Below are positions 43,655-51,851 of a stretch of DNA of 64,000 bases, one piece after another. This DNA comes from Flavihumibacter petaseus NBRC 106054. Its GTDB lineage: Bacteria; Bacteroidota; Bacteroidia; Chitinophagales; Chitinophagaceae. The translations under genes were made by a program, and so were the position numbers. The notes beneath the pieces are model-generated. The model searched no databases. It had not been told where the DNA came from and saw nothing but the letters and a program-made list of their open reading frames with translations. The stretch is taken from positions 744,001-808,000 of the forward strand of contig NZ_BBWV01000001.1 in the NCBI RefSeq assembly GCF_000974785.1, read 5' to 3'. The first letter of the stretch is position 1; each line of letters opens with the position of its first letter.

Positions 43655-45223
43655 ATGGCTATCAAAATGAACTGGAAAAACCTAACAATCCTTGTATCCT
43701 GCGCCGCAATGGTCGCTTCCTGTAAGAATGGGAAGCTGTTCGGCAAAAAAACCCAGAAATCCGACGTGACCGGTTGGAATTACAATGACAAAAACCAGGG
43801 TGGTTACCAGGTTTCCAAAGAAAAAGAACAGAGGACTGGTCCGGGCCTCGTATTTGTTCAGGGCGGTACCTTTACCATGGGTGCTACTGAAGAAGACGTA
43901 ATGGGTGACTGGAACAACGCTCCCCGCCGCGTTACAGTCAACTCTTTCTATATCGACAAATCCGAAGTGGCGAACGTCCATTATCGTGAATACCTGTACT
44001 GGATCAACACCGTTTTTGACGGTGATGAGCACCAGGCAGTTCGTAACGGGGCGCTTCCCGATACACTGTGCTGGCGCAGTGAGCTCGCCTACAACGAGCC
44101 GCTGGTTGAATATTACTTCCGCCATCCTTCCTATAACTATTACCCCGTCGTAGGTGTAACCTGGAAACAGGCAAATGACTTCTGTCTCTGGCGTTCCGAC
44201 CGCGTAAACGAACTCGAACTCGTTAAACGTGGCTTCATCAATGACAAGTCTATCAAAAATGTTTCCGGTATCGCAGAAGAACATTTCGAAACAAAATCAT
44301 ACCTCACCGGTGAATTCCAGGCTACTCCTGGTAAAGCCGCCCGTTCCAAAAGCAATACGCTGAAGAATCCGAACGGTACGCCCCGCACCAATGTGACTTT
44401 CGAAGATGGTATCCTGTTGCCGAATTATCGCCTTCCGACAGAAGCTGAATGGGAATATGCAGCCCTTGGCTATGTTCACCAGAACCCACAGCCCTCCAAG
44501 AAAGAAGGCAATCGTGGTGAGGAGCTGGTTGCCAACAAGCAGGTTTATTCCTGGTCATCCAATGTTAATGGTCTCCGTGACACCCGCCGTGGTAGCTGGC
44601 AAGGTACCTTCCTGGCCAACTTCAAAAGAGGTTCAGGTGATAACATGGGTGTTGCCGGTGGTCTGAATGACCGTGCCGTATATACTGCACCGGTTCAATC
44701 TTTCTACCCCAATGGTTTCGGCCTGTATAATATGAGCGGTAACGTCAACGAATGGACTGCTGATGTTTATCGTCCGCTTTCTCTCAACGACTTTGATGAT
44801 GTTTCCCCTTACCGTGGTAACAAATACAATACTGTTGACCAGACTACCGGTAAACCGGAGCGTGACAGCCTTGGCCGTATCAAATACCGTTTGATGACCG
44901 ACGACGAAAGCCGCAGCCGCAGGAACTATCAGAAAGCTGATGTGATCAACTACCTTGACGGTGACTCACTGCTGCAGGGTGTAAGTTATGGTTATGGCAA
45001 AACTACCCTGATCAGCGACAAGAGCCGTGTAATCAAAGGTGGTAGCTGGAACGACCGCGCCTATTGGCTGAGCCCCGGCACCCGCCGCTTCCTGGAAGAA
45101 GATCAATCCTCCAGCACTGTAGGTTTCCGTTGCGCAATGGACCGCACCGGCAGCCCTGAAGGTAACGGCCGCAAAACCGGTATCAACTACAAGCAAAGAA
45201 GACAAAATACCCGTAAGAAATAA
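43655..45223 (+). CDS. gldJ: Gliding motility lipoprotein GldJ-like (FGE-sulfatase fold)
   Basis: A 522-residue lipoprotein: the signal ends in VASC with Cys23 as the likely lipidation site. The body has the formylglycine-generating-enzyme (SUMF1) fold: VFVQGGTFTMGATEEDVMGD near residue 70, ... FYIDKSEVANVHYREY, LPTEAEWEYAALGY, GFGLYNMSGNVNEWTADVY and KGGSWNDRAYWLSPGTRR. GldJ and GldK are paralogues in this fold and both act in type IX secretion. I choose GldJ because it is next to porV and murF and because gldLMN, which follow gldK, are absent. GldK remains possible. A terminator follows. Confidence 0.82.
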   Translation: MAIKMNWKNLTILVSCAAMVASCKNGKLFGKKTQKSDVTGWNYNDKNQGGYQVSKEKEQRTGPGLVFVQGGTFTMGATEEDVMGDWNNAPRRVTVNSFYIDKSEVANVHYREYLYWINTVFDGDEHQAVRNGALPDTLCWRSELAYNEPLVEYYFRHPSYNYYPVVGVTWKQANDFCLWRSDRVNELELVKRGFINDKSIKNVSGIAEEHFETKSYLTGEFQATPGKAARSKSNTLKNPNGTPRTNVTFEDGILLPNYRLPTEAEWEYAALGYVHQNPQPSKKEGNRGEELVANKQVYSWSSNVNGLRDTRRGSWQGTFLANFKRGSGDNMGVAGGLNDRAVYTAPVQSFYPNGFGLYNMSGNVNEWTADVYRPLSLNDFDDVSPYRGNKYNTVDQTTGKPERDSLGRIKYRLMTDDESRSRRNYQKADVINYLDGDSLLQGVSYGYGKTTLISDKSRVIKGGSWNDRAYWLSPGTRRFLEEDQSSSTVGFRCAMDRTGSPEGNGRKTGINYKQRRQNTRKK

Positions 45224-45242
45224 CCGGGTGTCAGATAGCCTT

Positions 45243-45278
45243 CAAAGAGCCGTTCCAAAAGAGCGGCTCTTTGGTTTT
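45243..45278 (+). terminator. Intrinsic terminator after the gldJ-like gene
   Basis: A 10-bp stem (CAAAGAGCCG at 45243-45252 with CGGCTCTTTG at 45264-45273) has an 11-base loop and is followed by TTTT (45275-45278). It separates gldJ from murF. Confidence 0.75.
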
Positions 45279-45306
45279 ACAGTAACCGGTTCAATATATT
45301 TGTTGC

Positions 45307-46608
45307 ATGACCATTGAAGCACTTTACGAGATTTACCTTGCTCATCCTTCCATTCAGACGGATACCCGCAAACTGAAGCAGGGCGACCTGTTCTTTGCCC
45401 TTAAAGGCGACCAGTTCAACGGCAACAGTTTTGCCAACGCAGCGCTGGAAACGGGTGCTGCTTTTGCCATTATTGATGAACCCGAATACCATACCGGCAA
45501 CCGTACTATTGTGGTCAGCAATGTGCTCGAAACGCTCCAGGCGCTGGCCCTTCATCACCGTCGCCAGTTCAATATTCCTTTCCTGGCAATCACGGGCAGC
45601 AATGGCAAAACCACTACCAAAGAACTTATCCATACAGTACTGTCGCGAAAATTCAGGACCTCCACTACTGAAGGCAATCTGAACAACCATATCGGCATTC
45701 CACTGACCTTGTTGAAAATACCTGCCGGCACAGAAATGGCGGTGATCGAGATGGGTGCCAATCACCAGCACGAGATTGAAAGCTATTGCCTGTATACCGA
45801 ACCCACACACGGTTTGATCACCAATCTTGGCAAAGCCCACCTGGAAGGTTTTGGCGGCGTGGAAGGGGTAAGAAAAGGAAAGGGCGAACTATTTGCCTAC
45901 CTCCGCTCCCATGGCGGCACCACATTTGTTTTTGGCGACGATCCCTGGCTTCCGGTAATGGCTTCCGGCACCGAGACGGTGCTCTACGGATCAGAAACAG
46001 CTGAAGCTGCCACCAGCCTGGATTTTTCTGTTTCTGGACATGTGATACAAAGCGAACCGTTTCTTGAAGTAGCAGCCAGGGGGATAACATCCGTACACAG
46101 TATACGGACACAACTGGTTGGCGCCTACAATCTCCCGAATGTTCTGGCTGCAGTTGCCGTAGGCAAATTCTTTGGCGTTCCCGGTATTGATATCGTTGCT
46201 GCAATTGCGGGCTATAAACCCGAAAACAGCCGTTCCCAATTGGTGCACTGGCAAAACAACCAGGTGATTCTTGACGCATACAATGCCAATCCAAGCAGCA
46301 TGCGCGCCGCCATCGAAAACTTTGCGCACCTGCCCGGCAACAACAAGGTTTTGCTGCTGGGCGCAATGGCCGAATTGGGGGAAGAAAGCCTCAGGGAACA
46401 CGAAAATATCGTATCGCTGATCGCAGGCTATCCCTGGAAAGCAGTAGTGCTCGTTGGTGGCGATTTCGGCCGTATCGGGCATCCGTTTCTGCAGTTATCC
46501 GACAGCGAAGCAGCTCGTGACTGGCTCAAAACCCAGCAGCTGAGCAATTCATTTTTGCTGGTGAAAGGCAGCCGCAGCATGCGTATGGAGAAAGTACTGG
46601 CTGAATAG
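45307..46608 (+). CDS. murF: UDP-N-acetylmuramoyl-tripeptide--D-alanyl-D-alanine ligase
   Basis: A 433-residue Mur ligase that adds D-Ala-D-Ala to the UDP-MurNAc tripeptide in peptidoglycan synthesis. The ATP loop AITGSNGKTTTKEL lies at residues 94-107, with EGNLNNHIGIPLTLL and VIEMGANHQHEIE following. The C-terminal domain has VILDAYNANPSSMRAAIENF, as in MurF. Length is typical. It stands alone after a terminator, 30 bases beyond it. Its presence beside the gldJ-like gene is a recurrent arrangement in Bacteroidota to my knowledge. Confidence 0.95.
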   Translation: MTIEALYEIYLAHPSIQTDTRKLKQGDLFFALKGDQFNGNSFANAALETGAAFAIIDEPEYHTGNRTIVVSNVLETLQALALHHRRQFNIPFLAITGSNGKTTTKELIHTVLSRKFRTSTTEGNLNNHIGIPLTLLKIPAGTEMAVIEMGANHQHEIESYCLYTEPTHGLITNLGKAHLEGFGGVEGVRKGKGELFAYLRSHGGTTFVFGDDPWLPVMASGTETVLYGSETAEAATSLDFSVSGHVIQSEPFLEVAARGITSVHSIRTQLVGAYNLPNVLAAVAVGKFFGVPGIDIVAAIAGYKPENSRSQLVHWQNNQVILDAYNANPSSMRAAIENFAHLPGNNKVLLLGAMAELGEESLREHENIVSLIAGYPWKAVVLVGGDFGRIGHPFLQLSDSEAARDWLKTQQLSNSFLLVKGSRSMRMEKVLAE

Positions 46609-46664
46609 GATACTTCATCGTGCATACGAAGGGAATGCGGTAACTTTGCGAAAATCCGTAGACG

Positions 46665-47132
46665 ATGGCAGAAGCAAAGCATGAACGCAGTTACCTGTCG
46701 GCGACAATCGGCAATTACTGTCCCCGTTGCCGGGAAGGCAAAATTTTTGAATCCTCCAACCCCTACCAATTCGGAAAGATCCTGACGATGAACAAGGAAT
46801 GTCCGGTTTGTGGTCAGCCAACCGAACTGGAGCCAGGCTTTTTTTATGGAACAGCATATGTCAGCTATGCACTGACGGTGGCTTTTTCTGTAGCCACTTT
46901 TATCGCGTGGTGGGTGTTGATCGGGTTTTCATTGAAAGATGGCGATCACCGTGTACTGTACTGGGGCATTTTCAATGCGATCGCGATGATTGCCCTTCAG
47001 CCAATATTTATGCGGGTGTCAAGATCTGTATGGCTCAGCTGGTTTGTAAAGTATGAACCCGACTGGCGCAATAAACCGATCAGCAAGGAATCCCTGGAAC
47101 GCATTGTGCCGGAACAGATGAACAACTGGTAG
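46665..47132 (+). CDS. DUF983 membrane protein with zinc-ribbon-like N-terminus
   Basis: A 155-residue protein with two CxxC pairs near the N-terminus (NYCPRCREG and KECPVCGQ), likely a small zinc ribbon, and two hydrophobic segments (about residues 60-83 and 95-115), as in DUF983. PGFFYGTAYVSYAL before the first membrane segment is conserved in the family. The function is unknown. It follows murF by 56 bases in the same direction and may share its transcript; it is convergent with a small secreted protein gene, with one base between the two stops. Confidence 0.82.
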   Translation: MAEAKHERSYLSATIGNYCPRCREGKIFESSNPYQFGKILTMNKECPVCGQPTELEPGFFYGTAYVSYALTVAFSVATFIAWWVLIGFSLKDGDHRVLYWGIFNAIAMIALQPIFMRVSRSVWLSWFVKYEPDWRNKPISKESLERIVPEQMNNW

Positions 47133-47133
47133 G

Positions 47134-47508
47134 TCAGCCTTTACGCTTCTCCTTTATTTTCTGCTTCAATTCAGCTTTGCTGTCCTGATAGATCTTGTAT
47201 TGTTCAGGCGTTAGAATGGCTTTCAGTTCGCTGTCGCGTGAGGCTTCGTCGGCTTTCAGGGTCTTCATCTTTTCCCTTTTGCTCCCCGGAGCTGTTTTAA
47301 GCGCTTCATTGTTCTGCGCATATTTCAGGTTGATCTCTTTCACCTTCGGCTCCTGCTCTGCCGTAAGCTGCAGTTTTGATTTCATCCAGTCGGTAAGCGA
47401 AGCCGCCCGCTCCTCAGGTGTCGCTTTTTGTTTGTCCTGGGCAAGCAGGAATGACGGTGCGAATAGGCAATTCATCAGCACCAGCATTATCAGTGTTGAC
47501 CTTTTCAT
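47134..47508 (-). CDS. Small secreted helical protein
   Basis: A 124-residue protein from the ATG at 47508 (another ATG 12 bases upstream, 47520, is in frame). A signal peptide (MKRSTLIMLVLMNCLFAPSFLLAQ) precedes a highly charged helical region with TDWMKSKLQLTAEQEPKVKEIN and LKAILTPEQYKIYQDSKAELKQKIKEK. The LTxEQ spacing resembles the Spy/CpxP-like periplasmic stress chaperones, though the LTxxQ signature is not exact. It lies 68 bases downstream of xylA on the same strand; a role in sugar metabolism is not supported. Confidence 0.7.
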   Translation of the reverse strand: MKRSTLIMLVLMNCLFAPSFLLAQDKQKATPEERAASLTDWMKSKLQLTAEQEPKVKEINLKYAQNNEALKTAPGSKREKMKTLKADEASRDSELKAILTPEQYKIYQDSKAELKQKIKEKRKG

Positions 47509-47576
47509 ACTCCTGAACATTTACAGGAATTTACGCCTTTACACCGGCACCCCTGCCGCCAGACATCATTTTACGG

Positions 47577-48896
47577 TTATATAAACCGGTTTACCAGGTT
47601 TTCCAGGTACTCCTGGCGTCCACTGGCAACAGCGGGCTCACCCGCTGCTGCTGCAATATTGCGCAGGTCTTCCAGTTTTAATGTACCGGCCTCAAATGCT
47701 TTACCGTTACCGTTGTCAAAAGAGGCATAACGGTTACTGCGGATAGTTTTGTAATCAGATTGTTGCAGGATGGCATCAGCAGCGATCAGTGCCCGTGCAA
47801 AAGTATCCATACCACCGATATGCGCATGGAACAGGTCCTGCGGATCGGTAGAATTCCTTCTGATCTTCGCATCAAAGTTTATCCCGCCGCCTTTGAAACC
47901 ACCTGCTTCAAGAATGATCAGCATCGCCTCCGTCAGTTCGTTGATATTATTCGGAAACTGATCGGTATCCCAACCATTCTGATAATCGCCGCGGTTGGCA
48001 TCGATAGAACCCAGCAGCCCCGCATCAGCAGCCACCTGCAGTTCATGCTGGAAGGTGTGACCCGCGAGTGTAGCATGGTTCACCTCGATATTGAGAGAGA
48101 AATCTTCCAGCAGTCCATGCTGGCGCAGGAAACCGATCACTGTAGCGGAATCATAATCATACTGGTGCTTGGTGGGCTCGCAGGGCTTCGGCTCAATAAA
48201 GAATTTCCCTTTGAATCCATTGCTGCGGGCATAATCGCGGGATACCTGGAGGAAACGGGCCAGGTGTTCCTGTTCCCGCTTCATATTCGTATTCAGCAGA
48301 CTCATGTAACCTTCACGGCCTCCCCAAAAAACATAGTTTTGTCCGCCCAGTGCAATGGTGGCATCCATTGCAGCTTTCACCTGCGCGCCGGCATGCGCCA
48401 GTACAGCAAAATCGGGATTGGTGGCCGCTCCGTTCATGTAACGGCGATGGGAAAACAAGTTTGCCGTTCCCCACAGCAACTGGATGCCGGATGCATCCTG
48501 GTGCTGCTTTGCATATGCTGTCAGCGCCTGTAGCCGCCGCTCATTCTCGGCAACATCATTTCCATAGTCTACAACATCAACATCATGGAAGCAGTAAAAG
48601 GGCAATCCGAGTTTGCTCATGAATTCAAAAGCAGCATCCATTTTCGCTTTGGCACGATCAACCGGATCAGCAATCTCATTCCAGGAAAAAAGGTGTGTCG
48701 GTTCTCCAAATGGATCGCCACCATTTCCACAGAAGGAATGCCAGTAGGCACAGGCAAACCGCAAATGCTCCTTTAAAGTTTTGCCGGCCACTACCCGCTG
48801 CTCGTCATACCAGCGATAAGCAAGTGGATTGTCAGACTGTATTCCCTCGAATTTGATTTTCTCAATCCCTTTGAAGTACTGTGAACTATTGGACAT
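47577..48896 (-). CDS. xylA: Xylose isomerase
   Basis: A 439-residue TIM-barrel enzyme converting D-xylose to D-xylulose (class II length). Active-site His in [15 protein letters not shown]; metal-site Glu in [33 protein letters not shown] provides further ligands; [21 protein letters not shown] holds the distal metal Asp/His residues. It is the second gene of the leftward xylB-xylA unit with a 32-base gap. No xylose transporter is within the window. Confidence 0.97.
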   Translation of the reverse strand: MSNSSQYFKGIEKIKFEGIQSDNPLAYRWYDEQRVVAGKTLKEHLRFACAYWHSFCGNGGDPFGEPTHLFSWNEIADPVDRAKAKMDAAFEFMSKLGLPFYCFHDVDVVDYGNDVAENERRLQALTAYAKQHQDASGIQLLWGTANLFSHRRYMNGAATNPDFAVLAHAGAQVKAAMDATIALGGQNYVFWGGREGYMSLLNTNMKREQEHLARFLQVSRDYARSNGFKGKFFIEPKPCEPTKHQYDYDSATVIGFLRQHGLLEDFSLNIEVNHATLAGHTFQHELQVAADAGLLGSIDANRGDYQNGWDTDQFPNNINELTEAMLIILEAGGFKGGGINFDAKIRRNSTDPQDLFHAHIGGMDTFARALIAADAILQQSDYKTIRSNRYASFDNGNGKAFEAGTLKLEDLRNIAAAAGEPAVASGRQEYLENLVNRFI

Positions 48897-48928
48897 AACG
48901 GTAATATTTAGACGATTTTAGAATTTGT

Positions 48929-50404
48929 TTACAATTGTTTCTGCAAAAGAGCCAGCCATTCCTGGTAGGGAGTTTCAAGATTTCCGGCATCATCAGGCGT
49001 GCAGGTACGAATTGCCTGCTGGTGAATGAAAGCATCTTTGATACCGGGGTAATACCCACAACCAATCCCCGCTCCCAGGGCTGCCCCGACGCTGCCGTCC
49101 GCCGGATACAGGGTTACCGGCACACCGGTTGCCGCAACAAATGATTTCAGGAAAACCTCGCTCTGGAACAGGTTTGATCTGCCCGCGCGGATCTGAAGGG
49201 GTTCCACCTTATTGCTGCGCATGATATCGAGCCCATACCGGAAGGCAAAAGCAATTCCTTCCTGGATGGCCCTGAATAAATGCGCCTGCCGGTGATGATT
49301 CAGATCGATATGGTGAAGCTGCACACCGGTGAGCCGGTTGCCCAGCATCCGCTCTGCGCCGTTTCCAAAAGGTAACACCCTGATTCCTTCGCTGCCGGGC
49401 GCTACCGATGCAGCCATCGCATTCAGGTCGTTATACGGCACGCCGGCAGCCCATTGCTGCCTTGCCCATCCGTACAGAATCCCGGTACCGTTAATGCAAA
49501 GCAGCACTCCCGTGCGGATTTGTTCAGGTAAATGATTGACGTGGGCAAAGGTATTGACGCGCGACTGGGGATCGTAGGTGAGTGCATCGCTCACGGCATA
49601 GATAACTCCGGAAGTTCCCGCCGTTGCCGCTACTTCGCCCGGTTCGGTGACGCCCAGGGATAACGCATTGTTCGGCTGGTCACCTGCCTTGTAACTGACA
49701 GGTATACCAGGCCGTAATTGCAGCCCGGCAGCAACACGCGCATCCAGCCTTCCATGCTCTGAAAATACCGGTTGCACTTTCGCCAGTAATGCAGTGTCAA
49801 ATCCATAATATTCCATCAGGTCGGTGGCAGGACCATGCTTCTTAAAATCCCAGAATACACCTTCCGACAAAGAAGAAGGACTGCTCGTCAATTGACCTGT
49901 AAGACGAAATGCTATATAATCACCGGGCAGCATGACATGCGCCGTACGGTCAAATATTTCCCGTTCATGTTGTTTTACCCAGGCGAGCTTGGACGCGGTA
50001 AAATTTCCAGGAGCGTTGAGGTAGTGTTCAAGACAGAAACCGGGGCCCAGCGCTTCATTCGCCTGCTCCCCTATCGCCACTGCCCGGCTGTCGCACCAGA
50101 TGATTGAAGGACGCAATACAGCACCTTCCCTGTCTGTAATGACCAGTCCGTGCATCTGGTAGGCGATGCCGATTGCCCCGATATCTGCCGGTTGAAATCC
50201 GCCTTTGGCAACAGCCCTGCGAAAAGCCTGTACCCATCGGTCCCACCAGTCAGCAGGTGCCTGCTCCGCCCACCCGGGATGAGCGCTTTCTATAGGCGCT
50301 TCCGTATCCGGATACTGCGAAGCGGCGATGCATCGCTGCGTATCGCCATCAACTATGGAAACCTTAACCGAAGAAGTACCTATATCAATTCCCAGCAAAA
50401 GCAT
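48929..50404 (-). CDS. xylB: Xylulokinase
   Basis: A 491-residue FGGY-family kinase that phosphorylates D-xylulose. The N-terminal phosphate-binding motif is LLGIDIGTSSVKVSIVD; YQMHGLVITD and the substrate-binding WCDSRAVAIGEQ follow, and the C-terminal ATP-binding region reads IRAGRSNLFQSEVFLKS with DGSVGAALGAG. It precedes xylA and is divergent from an AraC-type regulator, the likely controller of both. The shared 130-base region contains a long-spaced inverted repeat. Confidence 0.94.
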   Translation of the reverse strand: MLLLGIDIGTSSVKVSIVDGDTQRCIAASQYPDTEAPIESAHPGWAEQAPADWWDRWVQAFRRAVAKGGFQPADIGAIGIAYQMHGLVITDREGAVLRPSIIWCDSRAVAIGEQANEALGPGFCLEHYLNAPGNFTASKLAWVKQHEREIFDRTAHVMLPGDYIAFRLTGQLTSSPSSLSEGVFWDFKKHGPATDLMEYYGFDTALLAKVQPVFSEHGRLDARVAAGLQLRPGIPVSYKAGDQPNNALSLGVTEPGEVAATAGTSGVIYAVSDALTYDPQSRVNTFAHVNHLPEQIRTGVLLCINGTGILYGWARQQWAAGVPYNDLNAMAASVAPGSEGIRVLPFGNGAERMLGNRLTGVQLHHIDLNHHRQAHLFRAIQEGIAFAFRYGLDIMRSNKVEPLQIRAGRSNLFQSEVFLKSFVAATGVPVTLYPADGSVGAALGAGIGCGYYPGIKDAFIHQQAIRTCTPDDAGNLETPYQEWLALLQKQL

Positions 50405-50476
50405 ATGGCAGTGCGTTGAACCGCTAAGGTAAACTGACCCCGGGGGAACTTATGCCACTTTATTCTCGAATTTTAA

Positions 50477-50529
50477 AACTATATTGCTAAAGTTATGGCC
50501 GAATCCGCTCCCGAAATCTTAATATAGTT
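50477..50529. promoter_or_regulatory. Candidate operator in the xylB/araC-type intergenic region
   Basis: A perfect 9-base inverted repeat, AACTATATT (50477-50485) and AATATAGTT (50521-50529), with 35 bases between the arms, lies in the only region that can control both divergent genes. It may be a paired binding site for the adjacent AraC-family protein. The downstream arm is 5 bases before that gene's start codon, which would suit autorepression. Confidence 0.4.
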
Positions 50530-50534
50530 GTAGC

Positions 50535-51452
50535 ATGAAACCGCTTCTGGAGAAATTGCCGCTCGAGGAAGATCAGAGCTTTGTAGCGAAAACTTTCAGG
50601 ACGCCTCATTTTGAAGTTCCCTGGCACCAGCATCCGGAGCTGGAAATTATCCTTTTTCTGGAAGGTGAAGGAAATGCATTTGTTGGGAATCATGTAGGCA
50701 ATTTCAACAGCGGCGATATCTTTTTTCTTGGCGCAAACCTGCCGCATACTTTTCAGAAAGCAACGCCGGGGCTGGTAACTGCCGCCCTGGTAATCCAGTT
50801 TCTGCCGGACTGCTGCGGAAAAGATCTCTGGGAAATTCCGGAAGGCAAGGCACTACGCAACCTGTTGGACAATGCGGCCTGTGGGCTGAAAGTGGATCCC
50901 GCAATCGCACTTGCGCTGACGCCGAAGTTGCAGCGGCTGGAACAGATCAATGGCTTTCAACGGATCATTGGCCTTTGGGATTGCCTCGATTTCCTTTCCC
51001 GTTATGATCACAAAAGTCTTTCATCCAAAACGATGACCGGCGTTTCGCATAAGGAACAGGAAAGGCTTGACAGCATTTTTCACTATACCATCGGGCATTA
51101 TGCGCAGGGGATCAGTCTCGACGCCATCGCTGCTCATGCCGGCATGAGCATACCCGCCTTTTGCCACTATTTCCGGAAGCGTACCAAAAAAACCTATGTG
51201 GAATTCCTCAATGAAGTGCGCATCGGCAAGGCTTGCCAGCAATTGGTTGATACCACCAAGCCTATCACGGAAATTGCTTTTGAATCCGGTTTCAATACCC
51301 TTGCCAACTTCAACAAACAATTCCTCAAACTTAAAAAAATGCAACCGCGGGAATACCGGAACAAATTCTCCGACAGCCGTGAACTGGCAGCTCCACCACA
51401 GCCGGCGGATAACTGGCAAGCTGCCGGCATGAAGCGATACACCAGGGTATAA
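50535..51452 (+). CDS. AraC-family transcriptional regulator (probable xylose regulator)
   Basis: A 305-residue regulator with an N-terminal cupin-like sugar-binding domain (FEVPWHQHPELEIILFLEGEG, FNSGDIFFLGANLPHTF) and a C-terminal double helix-turn-helix (about residues 190-285: ISLDAIAAHAGMSIPAFCHYF and ITEIAFESGFNTLANFNKQF). Divergence from xylB makes it the probable activator or repressor of xylBA. Its inducer is not proven by sequence. It ends just before a leftward terminator. Confidence 0.9.
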   Translation: MKPLLEKLPLEEDQSFVAKTFRTPHFEVPWHQHPELEIILFLEGEGNAFVGNHVGNFNSGDIFFLGANLPHTFQKATPGLVTAALVIQFLPDCCGKDLWEIPEGKALRNLLDNAACGLKVDPAIALALTPKLQRLEQINGFQRIIGLWDCLDFLSRYDHKSLSSKTMTGVSHKEQERLDSIFHYTIGHYAQGISLDAIAAHAGMSIPAFCHYFRKRTKKTYVEFLNEVRIGKACQQLVDTTKPITEIAFESGFNTLANFNKQFLKLKKMQPREYRNKFSDSRELAAPPQPADNWQAAGMKRYTRV

Positions 51453-51455
51453 GGC

Positions 51456-51484
51456 AAAAAAAAGCCGCTCTTTTCAGAACGGCT
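51456..51484 (-). terminator. Terminator of the small His/Lys-rich protein gene
   Basis: On the minus strand arms 51477-51484 and 51463-51470 form an 8-bp stem with one mismatch (AGCCG/CGGCT core), followed by an eight-base T run (51456-51463). It lies 10 bases after the small gene's stop and may also stop the AraC-type gene from the other side. Confidence 0.75.
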
Positions 51485-51493
51485 CCTTCAGGA

Positions 51494-51664
51494 TTAATTG
51501 CCTTGCTTCGGCTCTTTCTTTTCAGTCTTTTCTTTCTTCTCCGCGTGATGTTTGTGCGACTTGTGCGTAGCAGGTTTATCTGCGGGTTTCTGTGCCGGTG
51601 TCTGGGCAAATCCTATTCCTGTAATGGCAAGCAACAGGGCGGCGGCAACTAAGAACTTTTTCAT
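51494..51664 (-). CDS. 56-residue secreted His/Lys-rich protein
   Basis: A very short gene: MKKFLVAAALLLAITGIGFAQ is a complete signal peptide, leaving a mature protein of only about 35 residues. The mature part is rich in Lys, His, Pro and Glu (HKSHKHHAEKKEK in its core), disordered in character and possibly metal- or polyanion-binding. Evidence that it is real: a promoter-like sequence upstream, an intrinsic terminator just after the stop and a typical signal peptide. It is divergent from a sensor kinase gene, with the TTAAC box array in the shared intergenic region. It is shorter than usual annotation cut-offs and may be missed. Function unknown. Confidence 0.72.
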   Translation of the reverse strand: MKKFLVAAALLLAITGIGFAQTPAQKPADKPATHKSHKHHAEKKEKTEKKEPKQGN

Positions 51665-51709
51665 GACTGCAAATTTTGAATGATGAATGATTGATTATTG
51701 ATTCATACA

Positions 51710-51742
51710 CAAAGGTTATCCCCGGTTCATCTTCAGAACAAA
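51710..51742 (-). promoter_or_regulatory. Candidate promoter of the small His/Lys-rich gene
   Basis: On the minus strand TTTG (51739-51742) is followed after 20 bases by TAACCTTTG (51710-51718), a TA-N3-TTTG variant of the Bacteroidota -7 box. The predicted start of transcription lies about 40 bases before the start codon at 51664. Confidence 0.4.
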
Positions 51743-51755
51743 TTTCCAGCTGCCC

Positions 51756-51792
51756 TTAACGACGGATTAACCTCAGTTAACGGGTTGTTATC
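51756..51792 (+). promoter_or_regulatory. Phased TTAAC box array upstream of the sensor kinase operon
   Basis: TTAAC occurs at 51756, 51767 and 51777, with a degenerate TTATC at 51788: spacings of 11, 10 and 11 bases, one helical turn each. Direct repeats of this period are how OmpR/PhoB-family regulators bind. The array lies 60 bases before the kinase gene and upstream of the divergent small gene, so it could control both. The same pattern recurs before the efflux operon. Confidence 0.6.
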
Positions 51793-51851
51793 GACCGCCT
51801 TACAGGCAGATCACCCGGGATTATAACCGGAAATTGCACGATATTTAAATC

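Noticed and set aside
47134-47508. Third gene of the xylose operon
   Set aside because: Same strand as xylA but 68 bases away and encoding a secreted charged helical protein; no evidence ties it to xylose.
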